Assembly (NCBI RefSeq): GCF_002234675.1
Contig: NC_019875.2
Span: 22,686,299 to 22,750,298 of the forward strand
DNA length: 64,000 nucleotides
From: Oryzias latipes
Taxonomy: Eukaryota; Chordata; Actinopteri; Beloniformes; Adrianichthyidae
Reading direction: 5' to 3'
Under the pieces are notes generated by a model, which was given only the letters and a program-made list of their open reading frames with translations, was not told where the DNA came from and ran no database searches. Every line of letters starts with the position of its first letter. Position 1 is the first letter of the stretch. The position numbers were made by a program, and so were the translations under genes. Positions 57,401-64,000 of this stretch are shown here, in pieces.

Positions 57401-59547
57401 GGAGGGGGGGTTGCTAAAAATGACAGTTTGTCACGTTTTTTTTACATCTTTTTTTGGCACAGAAATCTTACAATAATCGTTGGATTTCTAATATATCTGC
57501 AGTCACATTTTGGAAGAGTAAAAATGAACATGCCCCATGAACTCATGCTTTAATAAACGCACATAACCCTTTTTTTCTGTGGTGATGAAATTGTTTTGTG
57601 CGTTTCTAGAGTGGGCAGAATCCCTGACAGAGATGGGCAAAGGAAAACATTTTATTGGTGACTTCTTGCCGCCCGAAGAGCTGGAGAAGTTCATGGAAAC
57701 CTTTAAGGCCCTAAAGGTAAGTCCTCCTTTTAGTAAATGTGTTTGTGAGCCTTTGGGAGGTAATTGTGTGTAGAAAAAAAAAACAGTAAACAGTAACATA
57801 TTGCATTATTGTGTAAAACATTTTAAGACGAGGCTTTAAAGAAGGAAAGATTTATTTATGAAGCTCATTTCAAAGTAAATTTCTTACAATTAAATTATAT
57901 TTAGTTTTTTTATATAAAACTACTGGGTTTGGCTGTAGTTAGTTTAAAATCTTAATCATTTAGTTATTTATTTCAGTCTTGAGTATTTAAGCTAAACTTT
58001 ACAGAGAAGAAGTTTCTCTAGATGTTCTCTGGGAAAATGTTGTGATGCTACAAAGGTGTGACCTAATATGCTCACATTAACTGGGATTCAATCTTATTTT
58101 TTGTAAAGACTCACTCCAATGATTTTGGTGGGTTGGGTAAAGAATAATAGATCAATGTTTGAACAAAATCAAAGATCCAGATATGAATGTGTGATTCTTA
58201 TTGGATCTTCTCTGATTTGTGTTATTCATTTATTCCTTTAATGAGAGCACACAATATACAATCTCAAAAGCTAAACAAATTCCCAAACTATCTAAAATGC
58301 ATTTAGCATCCAGTTGGACCTCATTAGTCGCATTTAAACAATCTCTGACAGCTGCAGAGTTGTTTTTTCTGGCAGGCCACAGGCATCTTATAGCATTAGG
58401 GCTCTAAACTAGTAATGTCAAAACAAAAAAAGCACCACAAATGTAATATATATCTATCAAAAATTCCATCAAGTATACTATTAGGACGGTTATCTCTTAT
58501 TGACTGAAAGAGGTATTTAAGCTCTCAGTGGAACCATAAACACCAGGGGATTTGTGGATATGCAGATGTTTTTTTATCTGTATCTGTATCTATGCTGCAT
58601 AGACAAATCCCTAAAGTTGTCCTCGCCTTCCATGCTCTGTGACATGTCTGCACACTTTTGTCTTCTCAAATTGCAGGAGGGTCGCGATCCGGACTATTCT
58701 GAGTATAAAGAGTTTAAGCTGACAGTGGAGAACCTCGGTTTCCGAATGCTCATGAAGATGGGCTGGAAGGAAGGAGAAGGCCTTGGAAGTGAAGGACAAG
58801 GAATCAAAGCTCCAGTAAACAAGTACGTCTTTATGCTTCTCAAGTTTTATGTGCGACTGACTGACCATACATACTTAAAACTCCAAGGACAGCTCAATGA
58901 TTAACTAATATTTCATACCAGTTCTTAGTCAGTTTTACCTTCAATTTCACCTTCAATTTAATCCAGACATAATATTCAGTTTTTTCATGCTGTATTTTTT
59001 TTATATCTTAAATTTTTAAGGACGATAATCTAATAATCTAAATTCTGTTTCTTGTAAACTTTTACCAAATTAGTCTGTCATACATCCACACATCAGCTTC
59101 TTAGAATGAAGCTTTGTATAGTGACTTTACACACAAAATATGTCTGAAACAGCATCACCTTCCTTTCAGTTGTCAGTAAATCAGACAGAGATAAATGCGT
59201 TTTTTCTTTCTGTCTTTAATCTTTTCCAGGGGAATTACAGCCACAAATGGCGGTGGTTTCGGGGTTGACCGTCCAGCTGAGCTCACAAAAAGTGACGATG
59301 AATACGACGCTTTCCGAAAGAGGATGATGCTTGCTTACCGTTTCAGGCCAAACCCCCTGGTAACAATCTTCTGCTAAAACTTGTTTACAACTACAGAACT
59401 CTCAAAATTGTCGTTTGCTAGTTTAAATTTGCATAAAGCATTGTTCAATAGTTTACCATCTCTTAGATCTGTCCAAATATTTGCACAGAATTTAATCTAC
59501 CTTTTGTGTTTCTTTTACAGAATAATCCACGACGACCGTATTATTAA
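51224..59547 (+). CDS. sugp1: SUGP1: SURP and G-patch domain splicing factor
   Basis: A nuclear pre-mRNA splicing factor that works with SF3B1 at branch-site recognition and activates a DEAH helicase through its G-patch. Exons: 51224-51242, 51817-51991, 52145-52248, 52983-53228, 53397-53508, 53617-53717, about 55756-55945, 56106-56434, 56539-56645, 56807-56984, 57610-57716, 58677-58822, 59230-59359, 59521-59547. All joins keep frame except that the exon 7 acceptor is ambiguous; the protein is 630-656 residues. The first SURP module spans exons 5-6 ([20 protein letters not shown]), the second exons 7-8 ([20 protein letters not shown]). The KRKRKSRWG block and [11 protein letters not shown] helix follow. 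The G-patch runs over exons 12-13 ([15 protein letters not shown]), and the end NNPRRPYY matches the family exactly. Confidence 0.94.
51817..51991 (+). CDS. sugp1: SUGP1 exon 2
   Basis: 175 bases after a TTTGCTTTAG acceptor: [20 protein letters not shown], then [18 protein letters not shown], a conserved charged helix. Donor GTATTT. Confidence 0.92.
52145..52248 (+). CDS. sugp1: SUGP1 exon 3
   Basis: 104 bases: [20 protein letters not shown] then [22 protein letters not shown] is a family signature. Donor GTTAGT. Confidence 0.92.
52270..52840 (-). mobile_element. AAAGACCC-family element in SUGP1 intron 3
   Basis: It fills about 570 of the 734 bases of this intron. The left end is eroded; the right end reads GATCAGAGTAGGACTTTAA. 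On the minus strand it encodes [20 protein letters not shown], in register with the other copies. Confidence 0.75.
52983..53228 (+). CDS. sugp1: SUGP1 exon 4
   Basis: 246 bases: a serine-rich start, then [20 protein letters not shown] and an acidic [17 protein letters not shown] stretch. Donor GTAATT. Confidence 0.92.
53397..53508 (+). CDS. sugp1: SUGP1 exon 5 (SURP 1)
   Basis: 112 bases: [20 protein letters not shown] to KDNPVF. First part of the first SURP module. Donor GTAAGT. Confidence 0.92.
53617..53717 (+). CDS. sugp1: SUGP1 exon 6 (SURP 1)
   Basis: 101 bases: [20 protein letters not shown] and on to SESLLDD. It completes SURP 1 with the conserved FL and YYR residues. Donor GTAAGT. 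Confidence 0.92.
53869..54853 (+). mobile_element. Inverted-repeat element (GCTACGT ends) in SUGP1 intron 6
   Basis: The ends GCTACGTCCACAC and, inverted, GCTACGTTCACAC differ at one position. Inside are several tandem-like blocks of GATCCGATCTTTTCAAATG type. An ATG-led stretch begins at 54155 ([13 protein letters not shown]), then unrelated sequence with AATAAA and a C-run plus CA microsatellite. It looks like a known fish MITE type enlarged by an internal insertion. Class is undetermined because no clear target duplication was seen. Confidence 0.7.
54418..54461 (+). repeat. C-run and (CA)n microsatellite
   Basis: About 13 C residues run into about 15 CA units, inside the element at 53869-54853. 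Confidence 0.95.
54895..55370 (-). mobile_element. AAAGACCC-family element, most complete copy
   Basis: 476 bases with perfect 16-base inverted ends AAAGACCCACTCTGAT. On the minus strand, ATG in CAACAAAAATGGCG gives [20 protein letters not shown] then [10 protein letters not shown]. It lies 41 bases from the previous element; together the two fill about 70% of SUGP1 intron 6. Confidence 0.85.
55756..55945 (+). CDS. sugp1: SUGP1 exon 7 (SURP 2), acceptor uncertain
   Basis: Certain coding part: [20 protein letters not shown] to RDNPAF. Donor GTCAGA. In-frame acceptors that avoid stops are 55756, 55762, 55777, 55780, 55783 and 55834. 55834 has a strong C-rich tract but would drop KVSPP, which the family conserves. 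The first AG after the long pyrimidine tract (start 55740) leads into a stop. Confidence 0.75.
56106..56434 (+). CDS. sugp1: SUGP1 exon 8 (SURP 2 end, basic region)
   Basis: 329 bases: [20 protein letters not shown], then a proline/serine-rich linker and [19 protein letters not shown], a likely nuclear localisation signal. Donor GTACTT. Confidence 0.93.
56539..56645 (+). CDS. sugp1: SUGP1 exon 9
   Basis: 107 bases: [20 protein letters not shown] then [16 protein letters not shown]. Donor GTACAA. Confidence 0.93.
56807..56984 (+). CDS. sugp1: SUGP1 exon 10
   Basis: 178 bases: [48 protein letters not shown] coiled-coil-like, strongly conserved block. Donor GTAAGA. Confidence 0.93.
57610..57716 (+). 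CDS. sugp1: SUGP1 exon 11
   Basis: 107 bases: [20 protein letters not shown] then [16 protein letters not shown]. Donor GTAAGT. Confidence 0.93.
58677..58822 (+). CDS. sugp1: SUGP1 exon 12 (G-patch)
   Basis: 146 bases: [20 protein letters not shown], then [19 protein letters not shown], the glycine-spaced G-patch core. Donor GTACGT. Confidence 0.94.
59230..59359 (+). CDS. sugp1: SUGP1 exon 13
   Basis: 130 bases: end of the G-patch ([20 protein letters not shown]), then [16 protein letters not shown]. Donor GTAACA. Confidence 0.94.
59521..59547 (+). CDS. sugp1: SUGP1 exon 14 (terminal coding exon)
   Basis: 27 bases after [20 protein letters not shown] and stop TAA. It is too short to be found by frame length, and was identified by splice site, frame and the family's invariant C-terminus. 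Confidence 0.92.
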   Translation, partial: NNPRRPYY

Positions 59548-59970
59548 AAAAGGGAGTTCTTTCTGTTTGTATCTGTAATATAAAAGCGAGTTGATGTCAC
59601 TGTTTAGCTTGTTTTTGAAATGTAAACTCTTAATTTAGAACTTAAGCAATTTTAAATGTGATGTGTGAAGAAAGATAAAGTGGGAAATAATGGAAAATGC
59701 ATTTTTATGTTCATTTAAAAAACTCCTTACTCTGATTGCATTGGATGGAAAGATTTTCCACTGTTTTGCTACATTTCAGATGTAAAAAAAAACGGAAGAT
59801 CTGCATCGTTGGCATCACTAAGTACACTTTTTTGTGTAGTTCTTACATGGAGTGAGGTCCTCACTGTGCTGTTTTTTTTCCCATTATCTTGAGCTTTGTT
59901 AATAATGAAAACAGCAACTCACTGAAATGTAAATGTCTCACATCTTAATAAAAGTGATAAATAACAACTG
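59548..59970 (+). terminator. sugp1: SUGP1 3'UTR with polyadenylation signal
   Basis: AATAAA at 59947-59952 follows about 400 bases of 3'UTR and is followed by a T/G-containing stretch. It is the first canonical signal downstream of the stop codon. Confidence 0.6.
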
Positions 59971-60900
59971 TTTACTGTGAAACGAGTTTGGACTAAAGAA
60001 ACCTAAACTAAAGAAACAATCGGATTCACCTGTGTGTTAAGTGCAGGTATTTCTGCAACCTTATCTATCGTTTCCTCACTTCAAATCCATGAACCTCTGA
60101 GTTAAAGTATCTTTGACTGAGACTATCAATGTAACATCCTCCAGGTTTACATGGGACAAAAATAACTACCGTACATATAGCCTTCCATCACCTATGTCAT
60201 CAATCAGAGCCCACTGACATCGGAACATGATTTCATCTTTACTGTTAGAAGAAGGAAAATAGTGTGACATATCAAGAAGAGGTTTGTAATAAATGTTGCT
60301 GTTTAAAACTTGTCAACTTCCAAAACAAATAGAACAAACAGAATAATATGTATTTTTGGGTGAAAATATTTAATAAGATGGCCTAAATCTTACTCAAATT
60401 TAGGCATCTTGTTTTAATTTCTCAAGCTAACATTTTGACCCTTTTAATCTGATATTGACCAAAGGTCACTAAATATCTAATATTTTTATTTGTATTAATT
60501 ATTCTTTTGCATATGCGTTCAAAAGTACCTGGTTCCTTATACATCTTTTCTTGGTTAATATTGGTTTTATTTTATTTATCTTTAAGAGTTAATGCTCGTT
60601 TGCAAATAAATAAATAAAGCTGTTTTACTTATTTTAGGGTCCCATTACAAATATTTTTATTTTTTTACTTTTTTTTTTTTTTTATGGAACAAATGTTTTG
60701 TTTTATTTATTTATTCTCTTTTTTCATGTTTTATTTTTATATCTGTGCCCTAAATCTGCAAGAATTTTTTTTTCTGTAATTGAATAAACGATCTACCTGT
60801 ATAACAGGTATAAACTATTATCCAAGTCATGCATTAAATAAAAAGGATAAATCTAACAAATGATAAAAATAATAAGACCCGCCGTGAGACATTCCTAGTT
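59971..60900. other. Intergenic SUGP1-STK11
   Basis: AT-rich with T homopolymers (60660-60685). No gene or recognised repeat was seen. CpG density rises sharply after about 60880, marking the STK11 promoter. Confidence 0.55.
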
Positions 60901-61143
60901 GTCGCCGCTCCTGCGCCTCCGGGAAGCGGACGAAACTTTGATTTGACGCAGTAACGTTCGGCACAATCTGCGCAAGTTCGGGAGGAAGGTAAACAAGATG
61001 GCGACAACCTGAGAGGAAAGAGTATTACGAATTGTCAGAGATTATTAAGTGTTTTCTCGGAGGGGGGCTCAGAATTCCGAGCGATATTTCACTGTATAAG
61101 GACAGACGGACACTGCGGTGGAGACCGGTTCATATGGATTAAG
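60880..61143 (+). promoter_or_regulatory. stk11: STK11 promoter and noncoding first exon
   Basis: A CpG-rich segment. CAAGATGGCGAC at 60994-61005 matches the YY1 core AAGATGGCG often found just after a start site. The first exon ends at GGATTAAG before GTAAGAG (61143). The exact transcription start is not visible. Confidence 0.55.
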
Positions 61144-62398
61144 GTAAGAGCCGGTACCGGGAGGCTGCTACTAGTGCTAGCTTGCAAAGCGACTAGCTGG
61201 CATTTTACATGGGACTCATAAGCGTCTTGCTAGCCAGCGGTTAGCCGTGCGTTAGTAGTTCCATTTTTGTTATCTGTTCGGTCTGTTTCCGGGAGTTAAA
61301 TCAATCCCGGTCTGATTTTTCTTGGTGGAAAAGTATCCTGCAGTGTTGACAGGAAATTGTGTTCGCCTCTGACGAACTTTGCTAGCTGCTGTGCTGCACA
61401 TCCACCGTTAGCTGCAGTTTTGTGACGACGTTTCGGTTATCTCCCTTGCCTGCATATCAGTTCTCAACTTTTACCGAAAAAGGTAATCGTTTTTACCGCT
61501 GCTTGCTTCTGTGTTTATATCGACCTAACTGGCCCGACATCTGTGTAGATCCTGAAGAATCAGCAAGTGACAGCTCGAATGGGAAAGATTGCTCATTCAC
61601 TCAGCGAGAGTTGCTGACCTAGCTTAGCCGCTAACCAACCGTCCAAACTCTTTAAATGTTTACATTCAGATGTTCCTTTGTTCTAACTTTTTTTTTGGCG
61701 ATAAACTTTTCAAAGTTAGAATTATGTGTAATAAAGCAGACTTTGACTCCACTCTTTACAGCGCTGTCAACTAAGTTAACCATAGCCCAAGGGGGATTTC
61801 AATTAAAAAGCTAAGTTTCTGAAGTTCTTGTGGGGAAAAAGGCGCCCGTACATTTGGAATAATAATATTTAATATAAAGTCATTTCCACCATCAATGTAT
61901 TTTTTTCCCATTAAACTCTGCCTTCGTTTTGTTTTTGTTCTAATAAGTCTAATACCTGATTAAGTGCTAATTTACTGGAAAGAACTAACGTTACATGACT
62001 GTTATATTTTATTCATGGGAAATTAAACACGGAGAAAATTTATAGTTAGTTTGTTTATAATTATGGCAAAATATCACATACACAAGTGCAAATATGCTAA
62101 CAGAAAAACCTGTATGATAGTTTTTTTTTTTAAATAAAATAAAAGAGAGAGACTTGTAAAGGATTGAATCCTGCACTAGAAAGAACTGTTTAACCAGTTG
62201 AAGCTTGGTCTCATTTAAAACTTTAGGAGTCTTTTTTTTCCCAAATATTTTTAGCCTTTATTTTTCTTTTTTAAATATTTTAAGTATTATTGCTTTTTGC
62301 TGTTTTTATTCAACCTCCTGTCACAAGTTCAATATTTTTGTAGGTAGTATTATAAGATATTCTGTATGTGCAATGTTTGTCAGTAAAGTTTGTTTAAA

Positions 62399-62470
<72 letters not shown>

Positions 62471-62800
62471 CGTTATAACTTGATCCTTTTTTTTATAAAT
62501 GCAAGAAAAAACAAAGTACTACAAAAAAATAAGTCTGCAAATATTGAACAGACCCATAATGAGAACATATTTGTAAAGGATTATTTTTGATGGCATCCCA
62601 AGAATCCCTGTCCATCGCAGATGTATTCTTATTCGATTTAGTAACAGTGGTACAAATGACTCCCTTTGGGTCTTAATGAAGGTTAACCAATCTGGTGTTG
62701 TTGTGTAAACAGCTGGATTGAAAAGTAAACTGTATAAATTGGTCTTGGGAGAAATACATTTTTGACTAGTTTTTCATTTGATACTTGACCTTTTTCCCAG
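61144..62800 (+). other. stk11: STK11 intron 1 (5'UTR intron)
   Basis: From the GTAAGAG donor to the TTTTTCCCAG acceptor at 62791-62800. It contains a 34-unit AT microsatellite. No coding evidence. Confidence 0.6.
62401..62468 (+). repeat. (AT)34 microsatellite
   Basis: 68 uninterrupted alternating bases in the STK11 leader intron. The frames read through it (YIYIYI) are artefacts. Confidence 0.97.
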
Positions 62801-63424
62801 GCACTAAACAGTGTTGAGATGGAGGACACCTGACACTGGACGGTTCGGTCGACCTCCCGACTGACACCAGGAATTGGACAGAGCCTGCTGCTTTTTGCCT
62901 CCAATCTGAGCTCATCCAGATATCCACCCTAGTGTGTCCCATGGAAGTTGTGCCACACAGTACGGATCTTTGACAGCAATGCCGTGCTGCCAGGTTTTGA
63001 GGGAAAAGACATTGCCTTGACCTAAAACTGTACTGTAATTAATAAATTAATAGGTGATTGAGACTAATAAAGGATTAATGTTGTAGAATTATATATTTTT
63101 AATTTTTTCTGCAAATGCACCTATAGCTTTAGTTCCTAATGCAGAGTTCTAGGCGCTAAATTGTCACAGCAGACACCCCTTCTCATTGCTCTTGAGGAAG
63201 AAGAGTCCTAATGTTTACAGATGTCCAACTGATAATCCCTCAACTCCAAGGCCTCATAATTCCCTCCTCCATTTTCAGTATTTTTCAAATTCTCCCCCTT
63301 GAATAGAAACACCTGATTTCCTGCTGACAGATTAACAGTGGATTTTACCCCAGTAGCATTAAAGCCGTTTGCAAACATTGTGTTTCACACAAGGCTAAAG
63401 GTGCAGTGTTTGAACTTTGCAGTC
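62801..63424 (+). promoter_or_regulatory. stk11: STK11 5' leader with several upstream ORFs
   Basis: From the acceptor at 62800 to the start codon. Short ATG-stop frames occur at 62819-62833, 62941-62973 and 62979-63020, with more farther on (ATGs near 63138 and 63211). The ATG at 62941 has CCC before it and G after it, a fair initiation context. Such a leader usually lowers translation of the main frame. Confidence 0.55.
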
Positions 63425-63708
63425 ATGAGTGCCGGAGAGCTGCATCATCTGGACTATTTAAATGAAAATGAACTGATGGAGATGGACACTTTCATCCACC
63501 GCATTGATTCTACAGAGGTGATCTACCAGCCACGGAGGAAGAGGGCAAAGCTAATAGGAAAATACTTAATGGGGGATCTTTTAGGAGAAGGATCTTATGG
63601 CAAAGTTAAAGAAATGCTGGACTCAGAAACACTTTGTCGGAGGGCTGTTAAGATCCTGAAGAAGAAGAAACTTAGGAGGATTCCCAACGGTGAAGCCAAT
63701 GTGAAGAA
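63425..63708 (+). CDS. stk11: STK11 (LKB1) serine/threonine kinase, first coding exon (partial)
   Basis: LKB1 is the master upstream kinase that activates AMPK and related kinases in a complex with STRAD and MO25. This exon gives 94 complete codons plus two bases. [20 protein letters not shown] is a divergent N-terminus. From [20 protein letters not shown] onward it is near-identical to vertebrate LKB1. Visible features are the basic PRRKRAK nuclear signal, the glycine loop GEGSYGKV and the ATP-binding lysine in [10 protein letters not shown]. It ends NVK plus AA before GTAAGT, the same phase as human exon 1. ATG 63425 is the first in-frame ATG; the frame is open upstream to a GTG but without family similarity. 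The rest of the gene lies beyond the window. Confidence 0.96.
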
Positions 63709-64000
63709 GTAAGTTTTATTTTATTTCATTTTATTTTTTAGTGTAATCTTGTGCTGATAATTCTCATACTTTAAAATTTAGTTAATTGAGCACCAAAACA
63801 GTTTATTGGCTTTTAACTTGTGCGAAGTGTAATGTCTTTGTTTTTAAGAGTAGATTGTGTTTTTATTTAAAGCTCTTTGAGTTGGAAAAGTGAAATTAAA
63901 TAAAATTAAAATGAAATTGGATTTGATTCACAGGAAAACCCATTGGAGGCGACCACATTTCAGTATTTGTCTTTGTTTTTCTAATCTCGCTAAAGTAACT
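63709..64000 (+). other. stk11: Start of STK11 intron after first coding exon
   Basis: A/T-rich, beginning GTAAGTTTTA, with no coding evidence before the window ends. Confidence 0.7.

Noticed and set aside
62390..62590. Frames of repeated YI residues
   Set aside because: Translation of an AT microsatellite.
63338..63424. Upstream extension of the STK11 frame
   Set aside because: It would begin at GTG and shows no similarity to LKB1; the first ATG is 63425.

Overview
The window reads as ray-finned (teleost) fish nuclear DNA. It is AT-rich, has spliced genes with short GT-AG introns, and carries many fish-type repeats: two Tc1-like DD34E transposons, hAT-like and other small inverted-repeat elements, a decayed LINE, and several microsatellites. 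Four protein genes can be built exon by exon: HCN2 (minus strand), RNF126 (minus), SUGP1 (plus) and the first coding exon of STK11/LKB1 (plus). HCN2, RNF126 and STK11 lie near one another on human 19p13.3, so the block is an old vertebrate linkage group. SUGP1 between RNF126 and STK11 differs from the human order. The species cannot be named from the sequence alone.

Layout. 1-15741: no gene recognised. It holds a small foldback repeat (about 3211-3353), a Tc1-like element with two nonsense codons (3792-5421), a second Tc1-like element broken by frameshifts (7882-9518), and the likely HCN2 3'UTR at the right edge. 15742-40040: HCN2, eight coding exons giving 1157 residues. Introns 3 and 4 are long (about 7.7 and 8.6 kb) while introns 5 and 6 are only 96 and 75 bases; two hAT-like elements sit in introns 3 and 4. 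40041-45671: intergenic, with a five-copy inverted-repeat family member, a dispersed fish repeat and a rotten LINE that has another repeat nested in it. 45672-50257: RNF126, nine coding exons, 311 residues, with one GC-AG intron. 50258-51223: head-to-head spacer with a pentanucleotide repeat. 51224-59547: SUGP1, 14 exons, its introns heavily filled by small transposons. About 60950-64000: 5' end of STK11, with a noncoding first exon, a uORF-rich leader and the first coding exon, cut by the window edge after the start of intron 2.

The four genes do unrelated jobs: HCN2 is a pacemaker cation channel, RNF126 a cytosolic quality-control E3 ligase, SUGP1 a splicing factor, STK11 the kinase upstream of AMPK. 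Their proximity is ancestral synteny, not a pathway. The most notable non-gene signal is a repeat family with AAAGACCCACTC ends (at least five copies here). Four copies carry the same short ATG-initiated peptide in register, and one copy ends about 13 bases from an RNF126 exon.
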